64,000 nt of DNA from Caldilineaceae bacterium (GCA_958295845.1 OY282376.1:4911022-4975021), one strand, 5' to 3'; counted from the first letter of the stretch, positions 52,680 to 61,592 are shown. Numbers and translations: made by a program. The notes: generated by a model from the letters alone, not told the origin.

Positions 52680-52810
52680 CGGTTCAGGCGGGCAGGAGGG
52701 CGGGCGGGTCGTCTGGGGGGATGGGCGGTTGTCTGAACTGTGATTTGGGGGGATTGGGGGGATGTGCGGGATGGAGGGGGGCGGGATGGAGGGGGGCGGG
52801 TCGGTGGCGT
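52680..52810. repeat. Dispersed G-rich repeat region
   Basis: Includes a TTGTCTGAACTGTGATTTGG block followed by GGGGGGATTGG-like runs and a doubled GGATGGAGGGGGGCGG. It belongs to the family near 51297, 53610, 56090 and 61258. No gene seen in 52492-52825. Confidence 0.7.
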
Positions 52811-52825
52811 GCCGACCTGTCTTTT

Positions 52826-53263
52826 CTATTCTGGTTCGGTTTGCAGGCAGGCGGTGAGGGCCATTTCGAGCATTTCGTAGGCTGAGGGTTCGTTTTCGGT
52901 TTGGTCGTTGGCGGCGGAATCTTCGGTAAAGGCGTCTTCGAATGCCTGAGAGAAAAATTGCGCCATCGACAGCATACCACCGAAAAAGATCGACACGGCA
53001 ACCATCTCGCTTTCGGAGTATTCCGGGCTATCTTCTTCGGTGAACACGTCGGCTTGCATGCAAGCGACGAACTCGTCCATGAGATGTGTATATTGTTGGA
53101 TGTCGTCGGATTCATCGATTTTGGCTAGCGCGCTGGCGAGGTCGGAGAGGCCGGCGTTGGATTCGGCGGCGGTGGGCTCTGGGGGGGTAGCGGGGATGGG
53201 GACACAGGCTGACAGGACAAGGGAAAGGGTCAGGATGATGGTGAAGATTGGGTGTCGATTCAC
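52826..53263 (-). CDS. Small lipoprotein of unknown function
   Basis: A 145-aa predicted lipoprotein. The GTG start at 53263 gives RHPIFTIILTLSLVLSAC, a signal peptide with lipobox LSAC (Cys ~20), and is preceded by GAGGAAATCAA; the frame's upstream ATG at 53371 runs over the remnant of another gene and is rejected. The mature part begins with a Pro/Thr/Glu linker (VPIPATPPEPTAAE), then is acidic and helical (HLMDEFVACMQADVFTEED) with two further Cys residues near the helices' ends. I do not recognise the family. Confidence 0.75.
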   Translation of the reverse strand: MNRHPIFTIILTLSLVLSACVPIPATPPEPTAAESNAGLSDLASALAKIDESDDIQQYTHLMDEFVACMQADVFTEEDSPEYSESEMVAVSIFFGGMLSMAQFFSQAFEDAFTEDSAANDQTENEPSAYEMLEMALTACLQTEPE

Positions 53264-53282
53264 TTGATTTCCTCGGGGGTTT

Positions 53283-53378
53283 CTAATCCAGGTGGGCGAT
53301 GCAGTAGCCATCGAACTGCTCGGGCCCTGGTTCATGACAGGGGCACCTGTCTTTAACAAACACTTTTGCATAGGACGC
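53283..53378 (-). pseudogene. Remnant of the Cys/His-motif head (copy of 51084 gene start)
   Basis: The frame reads YAKVFVKDRCPCHEPGPEQF then DGYCIAHLD and a stop, aligning residue by residue with the first ~28 residues of the protein at 50077-51084 (DGYCIAH identical). The start codon and the first Cys are lost, and nothing downstream matches. Confidence 0.7.
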
Positions 53379-53441
53379 CGGCCAAGGTGTGTTCCTCCTG
53401 GCTTGCGGTGGCGAGGCGTCGTCGGGCGGCAGGGCTGGGTG

Positions 53442-53590
53442 GGTCGTGGAACTGGGTGACGGCCGCCGGGGACGTTGGCCTAGGCGACGGAATGTGCGAG
53501 GCCTGTTGGACAAGCTTATGAGGGGTATTGGGCTAAGTCAAGGCCCAGTATTGGTCATTAATTGTCTGGAGTGGGATTTGGGGGATGGGC
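53442..53590. repeat. ~150-bp direct repeat, left copy
   Basis: Shares with 55963-56110 a block including GGGGACGTT, then CAAGCTTATGAGGGGTATTG, AAGTCAAGGCCCAGTATTGG and GGGATTTGGGGGATGG. The last ~90 bp are nearly identical. The copies flank the DprA-like remnant and the two-gene DUF4365 cassette. Confidence 0.85.
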
Positions 53591-53669
53591 TGTGATTGAT
53601 GGAATTGTCTGAATCAGGATTTGCGGGATTTGGGGGATTTTCAGGATGGGGGTGGGGGGGATGGGGTGG

Positions 53670-53977
53670 GTGTTATGGGTAGAGGGGAGGGTGTAGACGG
53701 GCTTGGCGGCGGCGAGGGCCTGCTGGCAGAGGGCTTCGGTTTTGCTGCCGTGTGCGACGTGGAGGATGAGGATGCGGTGGGCAAGGGCGGCGATGCAGGC
53801 GTTGTACCAGAACGAACTGGCCGGAACGTTCGACTGCTGGCGTTTAGAGGATGTTGTCCGGCCGTGGTCTACACTCCAGCCAAGGCCATGCGGCCAGTCG
53901 AGGGCGATCTGCTCGACTTCGGCTTTGCCGAGGGTGGTCTTTGCAGAGAGGGAGAGAATTGCAAGACGTTGTTCATA
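53670..53977 (-). pseudogene. Remnant of a DprA/Smf-like Rossmann protein
   Basis: No start codon is available: a stop lies two codons before the readable part. The frame then reads YEQRLAILSLSAKTTLGKAE, WYNACIAALAHRILILHVAH and GSKTEALCQQALAAAKPVYT. The pattern NxxIAALAxxxLIxHxxxGSKTEAL…GKPVYT matches the nucleotide-binding half of DprA-like proteins found in accessory DNA. The 3' end passes into G-rich repeat without a domain end. A tiny piece (NACVAALSH) recurs near 61345 on the minus strand. Confidence 0.55.
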
Positions 53978-54112
53978 TGATCATCCATGCACGTCAGACG
54001 ATATTGCTGTTATCGAAGGGACGTGTCATTAACGACAAAATGGCTAGCTGTTGATAGATGTACGCTGGAGGGGTGCAACCGACGTACTACACGAGATAGG
54101 TTAGGATCTACA

Positions 54113-55246
54113 TCAGGATGGTGGTTCCTCATTTGCGATGATTTTCTTTATGCGGGCATTGAGCAGATTCCAGCGCTGGCCGACGCGTTCGAGGTCACCT
54201 TCGGCAATAACTATTGCTTGTTCGGCGTGGGCTTGGATGGCACGGGCGTATTCGGACTGGTCGAGAACGGCATTTACGGCGTGCATTTGTCCGTCAATTT
54301 CCGCTTTCAGTCTTATTTTCCCTTCTTCCTGATCCTCGGTGCGATTCAGGATATTCACGAAGCCAACGAGGCTTTCGTCGTGGCGCGGGCCCCGTTGTCG
54401 CAAGGCACGTGCCGCTTCCCGCAAAATGGGCGCATCGTCGTTGGAAAACCGGATGACTTCGCGCGCGCTTGACATAGGACGCGTGCGCGCCCAGACAAAA
54501 CTGACGTCCATTGTTGAGAATGGCATGATCATTCTATCGAGAGCTTCGCAGAGGTTGGCGCTTACGCCTTTATCTACAACTTCTGCAAAGGCGTCAGATT
54601 CTCCGCCAACTGTACCTTCGATAGCTTGGCGGGCAGCTTTCAGGGAGGTGGCCAGATGTTTGGTTATCCTGCGCTCAAGGGCGTCGTCCGGAAGCTCTTC
54701 CGGGTCGAGATCAAGAGTAAGTTGCATCGGCGGGGGCACAACAGGGGAGAGTAGCGTGACAACATAGCTGCCCTGTTCGGTCTGCCCCAAGCGCATCTGG
54801 CGCAGATAATCCCGCGCCTCTCTGTTCGCCCCGGCGCGAAAGAGAGGTTGTGGTCTGTGATAGGAGCAGGCAGCGGCAAGAATAATCTCGCTCGCGCCAC
54901 GCACGAAGTCGACCCCTTCGATCATGGAAACTGTCCCGTCATCGCTGTCGGCGGCCCGCATCCGGATAACGTCCCGATCAGCTGTAACCAAGTTGCGATA
55001 GAGGGTGAGTTCGTCCACATCGGCGACGCGCGCGAAGATCCCGATAAGTGTTGAGACCACGTCTGCATAATCGCCGAGGTTTTCGGTTCGAGGCAGGATG
55101 ATTTCCGGTAGCCCATCGGCTACGTATATGTCAGAGAAGTCACCATAGGCTTCCGCCTTTGACCATCCTTCGGCGCGGGCATAGGCCGATAGCGCTACAG
55201 GAGACACCGCCAGCAACGCGTCTCTGTCCTGTATACTGGTTTTCAT
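54113..55246 (-). CDS. Unknown protein paired with a DUF4365 gene
   Basis: A 377-aa soluble protein without a family I can name. The N-terminal third has YGDFSDIYVADGLPEIILPR and DYADVVSTLIGIFARVADVD, a mixed fold; the middle is helical (LERRITKHLATSLKAARQAI). The C-terminal ~80 residues look like a beta-rich binding module (KIRLKAEIDGQMHAVNAVL, then VIAEGDLERVGQRWNLL). Its ATG overlaps the DUF4365 stop by four bases, so the two proteins are made together and probably act together. The cassette is flanked by direct repeats. A defence role is inferred only from the partner and setting. Confidence 0.8.
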   Translation of the reverse strand: MKTSIQDRDALLAVSPVALSAYARAEGWSKAEAYGDFSDIYVADGLPEIILPRTENLGDYADVVSTLIGIFARVADVDELTLYRNLVTADRDVIRMRAADSDDGTVSMIEGVDFVRGASEIILAAACSYHRPQPLFRAGANREARDYLRQMRLGQTEQGSYVVTLLSPVVPPPMQLTLDLDPEELPDDALERRITKHLATSLKAARQAIEGTVGGESDAFAEVVDKGVSANLCEALDRMIMPFSTMDVSFVWARTRPMSSAREVIRFSNDDAPILREAARALRQRGPRHDESLVGFVNILNRTEDQEEGKIRLKAEIDGQMHAVNAVLDQSEYARAIQAHAEQAIVIAEGDLERVGQRWNLLNARIKKIIANEEPPS

Positions 55247-55743
55247 TGGATGTTCCCTTTCCGAGACTGTTCCATTAACAAGCGCAGATTGTCAACGTTG
55301 AACAGATTCTGTTCAGGGATATGAACGGTGATAGACGATTTGTTCTCCGTCTCATCATGGCCCCTAAGGTTAAGCCAATAGGCGCTGCGCCGCAATATAA
55401 GTTCATCGGCTGTTATTGTCAACCACTTTGTGCGGTCTCTTGGTAGACCGAGAACAACGAGCAGGCGCGGCGTTTGGCTCGGCCCACACAGAAGATTGTG
55501 GTTCTCAGACCTGAGCGGATAGTGAAAAAACCCATTCGAAGGGTTGCCCAGGTTAATGGTCGCCTTCAGTTGTATGTCTATGGCCGGACGCATCTTTCCG
55601 CCAGCCCGAATGAGTATGTCAATACCATCTCGATCCTGCGAGTAGTCAGCAGTCGTGTATCCGGCACGGGCCGCCACGGCCTGGACGTAGACGCGGGACA
55701 GCGCTTCTTCAATGTCAGTCGGAGCCAGTAGGGAGTCGGTCAT
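55243..55743 (-). CDS. DUF4365 (PD-(D/E)XK nuclease-like) protein
   Basis: A 166-aa protein of the DUF4365 family. RDGIDILIRAGGKMRPAIDI then QLKATINL matches the D-x(n)-(D/E)xK-like core (Asp in GID, then IQLK); a QLK in place of ExK is common in this group. YPLRSENHNLLCGP and PRLLVVLGLPRDRTKWLTI follow, the usual family order. The ATG at 55743 after GGAAA is preferred; an upstream ATG at 55791 would add 16 residues. It overlaps the 377-aa gene by ATGA. DUF4365 occurs in several candidate anti-phage systems. Confidence 0.82.
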   Translation of the reverse strand: MTDSLLAPTDIEEALSRVYVQAVAARAGYTTADYSQDRDGIDILIRAGGKMRPAIDIQLKATINLGNPSNGFFHYPLRSENHNLLCGPSQTPRLLVVLGLPRDRTKWLTITADELILRRSAYWLNLRGHDETENKSSITVHIPEQNLFNVDNLRLLMEQSRKGNIQ

Positions 55744-55962
55744 ACACAAGTTTCCAGGCTGTATTTTCGTTTTGGTGTGACAGCTGCACACTGAGCTGGC
55801 CGCCTGTTTCGACTTCTACAACCATGAGGAACCCCATCATAGTCTCAACTATCTCACGCCGGCGGAAGAGCACTTCGTGCTCTGATCAGAGCCGGCCGCA
55901 TCCGACAGGGCGCACTTTATTTTTCCCATGTCGCGGTCTAGCAGTTGGGGCCAACCATAGAG

Positions 55963-56110
55963 TGGGTAGCGGAACTGGATGATGGGCGCCGGGGACGTTC
56001 GCCTGCATGCCGGAAAATGCGGGACCTGTAGGACAAGCTTATGAGGGGTATTGGGCGAAGTCAAGGCCCAGTATTGGTCAATTGTTGTCTGAACCGGGAT
56101 TTGGGGGATG
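55963..56110. repeat. ~150-bp direct repeat, right copy
   Basis: Partner of 53442-53590. In between 55744 and 55962 I see a small AGAGCAC-TTC-GTGCTCT hairpin (55867-55883) upstream of the cassette and no gene. Confidence 0.85.
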
Positions 56111-56198
56111 GCGGAGGGCGGGCTGAAGCGTTGCCGCGGCGTCGCGCGCGGCGGCAGTTCTGCCAGTTCAGGCGGTTGGGCGCTCCAGCAGATACGGG

Positions 56199-57737
56199 CT
56201 ACTCACAGACAACGCCGTCGCTGTCACCGTCTCGCATATACTGATAGGCGGGATGGCTGCGGGGCACCGGTGCGATGCCGTGCCGCTCCGCTTCGGCGCA
56301 TGTGATGCGGCCGTTGCCGTTGTCGTCGTAGCAGCCAAGTGGATTGCTATCGCAGTTGCCGCCGGCGCCGGACGCCGGCGGCGGCGTTGCGGTTGGAGGC
56401 GGCGCCGGCGCGGAGCCTGGATCGGTAAACTGCATGGCGGTGCTGCTGCAGCCGGCCAGCACCCTTTCTGCGGCTGTGGCCTCGGCCCGGTCCATCGAAA
56501 GATTGTACTTGCGTTTGACCATCACGACCTGGTTCACGTACCAGCACGGGTTCAGGGCGGGCAGCCACTGGGCTACGTCCTTGTCGACCTTCTGGTGTCT
56601 GTTCACACTGGGGCTGGCCAGGGTGAGGTTGAGCAGATCGCGAGCGAATGCGCGGCGGGTGTTGTTGTCGGCGGCGCAGAGGCCGCTGTCGTGGGCTTCG
56701 CTGCGGGCGACGATGTGTTCGATGTCAGTTTCGCCGCGGTTGGCGAAGTAGCGGCCGGTGTACGGGCTGTATATGCGGCCGCCCTGTTGGGCGATGATCT
56801 GGGGCTCGACGCTTTGGGGGTAGGAATAGTCGTCGGCGTTGTAGTGCGAGCAGCGGTTTTCGGACACGATTGTGATGCCGCCCAGGTTGCCGCCGCTGCT
56901 CCCACCCGAGGATGATGCGGTGGCGGTGGGAGGGACGGGCGCGGCAGTGGGCGGGATGGGTGTGTTGGTGGCAGTGGGGGGAACGGGCGTGGCCGTGGCT
57001 GTGGGGACGGCCGGGATGTCGGTTGCGACAGGAATGGCGGACAGTTCATGGCTTACGATCAGGAGCGGCGCGTAGACCCAGCCGCTCTGCTCGTTTACGC
57101 AGCAGAACTGCAGCCAGGTGGCTCTGAGGCTGTTGGCGGGGTTGCGGGCGCTGATGTCGAAGCGCTCGCGCTGGGCTACGGTTCCGATGATCGGGTATGT
57201 GTTTCCAGGCCCGGTGCGCACGTTGACCAGCCCGGTGTTGACGGTGAAATAGGGGTCGGGTTCCGGTGTGTGGGTCGCGGTGGGCGCGCTGGTGGCTGTT
57301 CGGGTCGGTCTGGGCGTGCGTGTGGCTGTGGGTGCGGTGGTCGGCCCGGGCGTAGGCGAGGCCGTGGGCGCGCTGGTGGCAGTCGATGTGCTGGTGGGTG
57401 CGCTTGTCGGCGAGGGCCCGGGCGTGTTGGTCAGGGTGGGCGTTGGGGTCGGTCCGGACGCGGTGGGCGTGCGGGTGGGTGTACTGGTCGGCGCGGGCGG
57501 AGGCGTGGAGGATGAGGATGCGGTGGGCGAGGGCGTGGGTGTCATGGACGGCGGTTCGGGTGCGGGCACGGCCCTGCCGGTGTTCGCCTCTTCGAGCCTT
57601 TGCACGCGTTGCGCCAGCTCGTCGACCTGCGTCGACAGCTCGTTGATCTGTAGTGTCATGCCCGCCACCGCCACCAAGAGTGCGACGAAGGCGAGGAGCG
57701 CGATGAGAATCGCGACGAATCGGAGAAAACGCTTCAT
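56199..57737 (-). CDS. Membrane-anchored SH3/HNH-type nuclease with Excalibur domain
   Basis: A 512-aa multi-domain protein. Order: membrane anchor (residues ~6-28), short coiled coil (INELSTQVDELAQRVQRLEE), Pro/Thr/Ser linker (~55-165), bacterial SH3 domain (~168-232; GLVNVRTGPGNTYPIIGTV and FCCVNEQSGWVYAP), second linker, HNH/DUF1524-type nuclease (~300-440) with the motif GETDIEHIVARSEAHDSGLC and DLLNLTLASPSVNRHQK, and a C-terminal Excalibur calcium-binding motif (MRDGDSDGVVCE). The nuclease would act outside the membrane, on extracellular or incoming DNA. A sister architecture with a peptidase lies at 59264. The promoter area is unclear. Confidence 0.85.
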   Translation of the reverse strand: MKRFLRFVAILIALLAFVALLVAVAGMTLQINELSTQVDELAQRVQRLEEANTGRAVPAPEPPSMTPTPSPTASSSSTPPPAPTSTPTRTPTASGPTPTPTLTNTPGPSPTSAPTSTSTATSAPTASPTPGPTTAPTATRTPRPTRTATSAPTATHTPEPDPYFTVNTGLVNVRTGPGNTYPIIGTVAQRERFDISARNPANSLRATWLQFCCVNEQSGWVYAPLLIVSHELSAIPVATDIPAVPTATATPVPPTATNTPIPPTAAPVPPTATASSSGGSSGGNLGGITIVSENRCSHYNADDYSYPQSVEPQIIAQQGGRIYSPYTGRYFANRGETDIEHIVARSEAHDSGLCAADNNTRRAFARDLLNLTLASPSVNRHQKVDKDVAQWLPALNPCWYVNQVVMVKRKYNLSMDRAEATAAERVLAGCSSTAMQFTDPGSAPAPPPTATPPPASGAGGNCDSNPLGCYDDNGNGRITCAEAERHGIAPVPRSHPAYQYMRDGDSDGVVCE

Positions 57738-58154
57738 GGATGTTCTGCTTTATGGCGCCTTGCGGTCCGGTTATCCGAAGTGGCATGCGAGCGCCACTTC
57801 CATCCAAGCGCGGCGGAGGCCGGACTTGGTGGTCTCTTGCGCTGCGGCGAGCTGTCAGAGCTTGTTGTGGGTGCTGTGCGGCGGCGAGACCAGCTGTGCA
57901 CTGCACAGACACCAGGAGAAGATGAGGGCAGTAAGGGCAGTGGGAAACGTGAGGCGCTTCAGAGGCTCCTCTTCTCAGACCGGGAACCTGCACACACATT
58001 ACCCAATTCCTGGGCGGCGGGCGGGCTGCCTTGGCGCAGTTCCATGCCCTGCGAACGTTGACGCCAGCGGCCAATCGGCGCGAATCGCAGCGTGCTATCC
58101 CGCTTAAGGAACCGAAAACGGCGCTAAAGGGCCCTCGGGCATGAAAAAGTCTGA

Positions 58155-58183
58155 CCAATATCGGTCATATTAACCGATATTGG
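58155..58183. promoter_or_regulatory. Perfect 11-bp AT-rich inverted repeat (candidate operator)
   Basis: CCAATATCGGT (58155-58165), seven bases, then ACCGATATTGG (58173-58183). A TTGACA lies at 58191-58196. It stands in the long gap 57738-58212 with no other feature seen and is AT-rich compared with its surroundings. Confidence 0.5.
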
Positions 58184-58212
58184 AAACTTATTGACAATTG
58201 GGGCTATTCGGG

Positions 58213-58530
58213 GAACTGCGGGGGTCAGGGGTCAGGGGTCGGTGGTCAGTAACTTCTGCGGTTGTAGGTCGATGGTTAGCGGGTTGAGACGGCATAGGGG
58301 GGCAAACACTGTTGGCTAGACACGTTGCCGGGGAAGAATACGCACGGTGGCTAACAAGGGCGCGGAACTGCAGGGGTCAGGGGTCAGGGGTCGGTGGTCA
58401 ATAACTTCTGCGGTTGTAGGTCGATGGTTAGCGGGTTGAGACGGCATAGGGGTATAAACATCTTTCTGTAGACACGTTGCCGGCAAAGAAAAAGCACGGT
58501 GGCTAGCAAGGGCGGGGCGTTGCGGGGGCG
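58213..58530. repeat. Two diverged copies of the 161-bp repeat
   Basis: Two imperfect forms with GGGTCAGGGGTCGGTGGTCA at the start and a GTTGAGACGGCATAGGGG block, directly before the exact triplication. Confidence 0.85.
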
Positions 58531-59013
58531 CGGAACGGCAGTTTTTAGTAGTCAGTTTTTAGTTTTTAGTGAACTGCGGACGGCAGTCGTCGGTGGGTTG
58601 AGACGGCATAGGGGGCAAACACTGTTGACTAGACACAATGCCGGGGAAGAATACGCACGGTGGCTAGCTAGGGCGGGGCGTTGCGGGGGCGCGGAACGGC
58701 AGTTTTTAGTAGTCAGTTTTTAGTTTTTAGTGAACTGCGGACGGCAGTCGTCGGTGGGTTGAGACGGCATAGGGGGCAAACACTGTTGACTAGACACAAT
58801 GCCGGGGAAGAATACGCACGGTGGCTAGCTAGGGCGGGGCGTTGCGGGGGCGCGGAACGGCAGTTTTTAGTAGTCAGTTTTTAGTTTTTAGTGAACTGCG
58901 GACGGCAGTCGTCGGTGGGTTGAGACGGCATAGGGGGCAAACACTGTTGACTAGACACAATGCCGGGGAAGAATACGCACGGTGGCTAGCTAGGGCGGGG
59001 CGTTGCGGGGGCG
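58531..59013. repeat. 161-bp unit repeated three times, effectively identical
   Basis: Starts at 58531, 58692 and 58853. Each unit runs from CGGAACGGCAGTTTTTAGTA to GGGCGTTGCGGGGGCG and contains a TTTTTAGT tract, GTTGAGACGGCATAGGGGGC and the first half of the cloverleaf element. The third unit continues into a complete element. Confidence 0.97.
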
Positions 59014-59056
59014 CAGCCCCTGCACAAGGGAGGGCCGAAGGCCCGGACGCCCAAAA
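58942..59056 (+). repeat. Cloverleaf-type dispersed element (full copy)
   Basis: Full element at the end of the 161-bp array: CACTGTTGACTAGACACAAT through GCACGGTGGCTAG to the arms GGGCGTT/GACGCCC and both hairpins. 59057-59263 has no gene. Confidence 0.82.
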
Positions 59057-59263
59057 ATGCGAGGAAAGAGGGAAGAGGAGTGAGGGAAACCTGCGCCCGG
59101 CTCACTCAGGGTTGCGGAGAGGGCGTATGGCAAGGAACGGGTCGGAACGACGATCGAATTCTGGCTATAGGAGGGCGAGTCGCTGGGAGAGCGCAGGCGG
59201 TGATTTGAAGCGTATCATTGCGACCACGAGTAAGGGGAGGCGGCCGGGCGGTCGCGGTGTTGA

Positions 59264-61063
59264 TTACTGGCAGTCCATCAGGGGGGACCAGTCGAATCCA
59301 TTGGGGATGGTTATGGTATATCCGCTCAGATCCTGGCCCGTCACTTCGACACGAAGTTCCTGACCCAAGTGCTTGACTGCCGATTTGTTTTGGCCGGCAA
59401 ACCCAGCTATTGAACAGGCAGGGGACCATTCGGCGGGTTCGCCTCGCCATATCCCCAAGGTGAAGAAGTCGGCTGCTGCCAGCAGGCCGGGGTCCACAGC
59501 CTCTACAGTCCAGAATTTGCCGTCCATCCCGGTGAATGTCGCCACCACATCTTCGGAATGACGCAGCGACCTGAAACGATCACCCTCGCTTCTCCAAGCT
59601 GACAGCGTGACCCAAACTTTGGGCATGGGATTGCCTTTGTCATCCAACACCCTGCCCCTGATAGAGAACTGCCTGGTCTTACAGAATTCAGGTAGGGTCG
59701 GGTTGCCCAAATAGTGTTGAATCAAGTGGGCCGCTTTGCTGTCGTACTCCGACAGGTTTCTCAGACCGAATTGGGATTGAAACACGTCCGGTCGAAGCCA
59801 GTGCACGACCATTTCGGCCCAGTATTCGTGGCTCACGGTAGATCCATATCTGCCAGCCCACAGTCCAGCATCCTTCGCGCTCAAGTAGGTTTGATTGCGA
59901 GCCTGCTTGAATCCGGATTCACGAAAGGCCTTCCCGTCTTGTACACGAAGCGCATAGTCCAAGGCGTGGGCTATCTCATGAATCAGTGTCTCGTTGCAGT
60001 GATAGATTGTCATCGCGGGCGCGGCCACTGCTCCTCCATAGGATGTTTCGCCCCACACTCCCGCATAGTTTGAATTAGAACTGTCGGCAAATTCTGGCAA
60101 CTGCGCAAGGCCACCCCTTTGTCTGTCGTATAGCAGTATCCTGGTGTTCTGCGATGCCAGCACGTCCAGCAGGTCAGGACGGTCGGCGACCATAGCCAGA
60201 AGGGTGGCCTGCGTGCGCCGCAGTTCCTCGTCCGGGACTGTTTCTGGGGCTAGAATCGGTATGCCGGCTGCATCCAGGTATTTCTGGTAGTAGGGGTCTG
60301 CATTCAGGTGGGAGGGCGGCCCGCTGCCGGTGTGATATGCATTGACCAGGCTGCTGTGCAACCAGCCTGGTGTGTCTCCGTCCAGACAGCAGAATCTGTA
60401 CCATCCGCCCGATTCTTCTACCACTTCGTCCAGCCGGTCGCCAGCCTGAACGTTTCCGATAATGTCGTAGTTCATTCCGGGGCCGGTGCGAACGTTCCCG
60501 AGCTCGACGTGGACGACCAGCACCTTGTCGATGGTGATCCTGGTGGGGATTGGGACAGGTGTCGGCGTCGGGCTGGCAGTCTCCATTTGGCTGCGTTGGA
60601 CTTGCGCTTCGTTCTGGTCCGACGATGACTCGACGTGATTTGCCGTTTGGTCGCGGTCAACGAACTCCAGCACCAGTGCCTGCATGTTGGTTTCGAAGGT
60701 GTGAATCAGGTCTTCTGCTCTGGTCTCGTAGCCAAGCTTTATGTTTTTCCAGTCCAGGACAGTCGGGAGAGCAAGGAGCCGGTTCGCTATGGTTTCTATA
60801 TTTGCTTTTGTGTTTTGGGTCAGGGCAGTGGACTGCTGGATGGAGATTGTTGGACTGGACAGGTAGAGGGTCAGGTAGATGGCCAGCGCTGTCAGGAGCG
60901 CGAATCGAACTAGCCGTCTCATTTTGAAAGGCCGGCGACTGCGGGCACCGCCAAACCCCTGTCCACATCTGACGCAATGGGTCTCGTCGAGATGGTTGGG
61001 CTGGCCGCACGGGCAGTGCTTGATGCCGATTTTCCAGTCGAGTTGTACTTTTCTTGGACTCAT
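59264..61063 (-). CDS. Membrane-anchored SH3/zinc metallopeptidase
   Basis: A 599-aa multi-domain protein. Order: N-terminal zinc ribbon in the cytoplasm (HCPCGQPN and CVRCGQGFGG), one membrane helix (FALLTALAIYLTLYLSS, ~53-70), helical stalk, short Pro/Thr linker, SH3 domain (~180-245; GNVRTGPGMNYDIIGNV and YRFCCLDGDTPGWLHSS), peptidase domain with the HExxH zinc motif in ETLIHEIAHALDYAL (near residue 365), and a C-terminal Ig-like carboxypeptidase-regulatory segment (FSIRGRVLDDKGNPMPKV). The downstream Glu in SHEYWAEMVVHWLRP is the likely third ligand region. It would cleave a surface or extracellular protein. Shared SH3 type with the 56199 gene suggests a common anchoring target. Confidence 0.85.
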   Translation of the reverse strand: MSPRKVQLDWKIGIKHCPCGQPNHLDETHCVRCGQGFGGARSRRPFKMRRLVRFALLTALAIYLTLYLSSPTISIQQSTALTQNTKANIETIANRLLALPTVLDWKNIKLGYETRAEDLIHTFETNMQALVLEFVDRDQTANHVESSSDQNEAQVQRSQMETASPTPTPVPIPTRITIDKVLVVHVELGNVRTGPGMNYDIIGNVQAGDRLDEVVEESGGWYRFCCLDGDTPGWLHSSLVNAYHTGSGPPSHLNADPYYQKYLDAAGIPILAPETVPDEELRRTQATLLAMVADRPDLLDVLASQNTRILLYDRQRGGLAQLPEFADSSNSNYAGVWGETSYGGAVAAPAMTIYHCNETLIHEIAHALDYALRVQDGKAFRESGFKQARNQTYLSAKDAGLWAGRYGSTVSHEYWAEMVVHWLRPDVFQSQFGLRNLSEYDSKAAHLIQHYLGNPTLPEFCKTRQFSIRGRVLDDKGNPMPKVWVTLSAWRSEGDRFRSLRHSEDVVATFTGMDGKFWTVEAVDPGLLAAADFFTLGIWRGEPAEWSPACSIAGFAGQNKSAVKHLGQELRVEVTGQDLSGYTITIPNGFDWSPLMDCQ

Positions 61064-61257
61064 CTTGGTATCGCCTGTACCAGATGTAGACGAGAGTTGA
61101 GGGGGGTGTGTTCCGTGTCAGGGTGAGTGTAAGGCACTGGTGCAGGTTTTGCAACGCTTTGGTGGGGGGGGTCTTTTGATTTGGGGGGATGGGGTGTGAG
61201 GGCGGGCGGGGGGGGGTGTCTGGAGCGGGGATTGGGGGGGATTTGCGTTGGGCGCGG

Positions 61258-61305
61258 ATTGTCTGAATCAGGATTTGCGGGATTGTGGAGAATTTTCAGG
61301 ATGGG
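61258..61305. repeat. TTGTCTGAATCAGGATTTGCGG-type dispersed repeat (short form)
   Basis: The block TTGTCTGAATCAGGATTTGC then ATTTTCAGGATGGG recurs near 53610 and, in variants, at 51297, 52730 and 56090, and inverted near 21245. Upstream to 61160 is G-rich. 61064-61592 holds no supported gene. Confidence 0.8.
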
Positions 61306-61592
61306 AGGGCGGGGCAAGGTGGGAATGGGGAGTGGATGGGAGAGGGCGGCGACGCAGGCGTTGCGACGAGGTAGACGATTCCCGACCTTCCTTTTGGGAA
61401 CTATAGTCTTAACTTCGCAAACCTTCTAGTCTATACGTAACTACTAAGCCATAAACAGTGCCTGTTTTGACCAGACCTTCGGTCACGGCGCCACTCGGGC
61501 TATCTCATCGTGTACTCGTTGGCCGCCGCTAACTTGGATGAGACACACCGCCAAAATTATGGCGTACGGTGGATCAGGCGTGTGCTTGGAGT

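Noticed and set aside
58499-59363. Three near-identical short proteins and a 173-residue frame
   Set aside because: They are the 161-bp repeat read in one frame; no family, start site or codon signal supports them.
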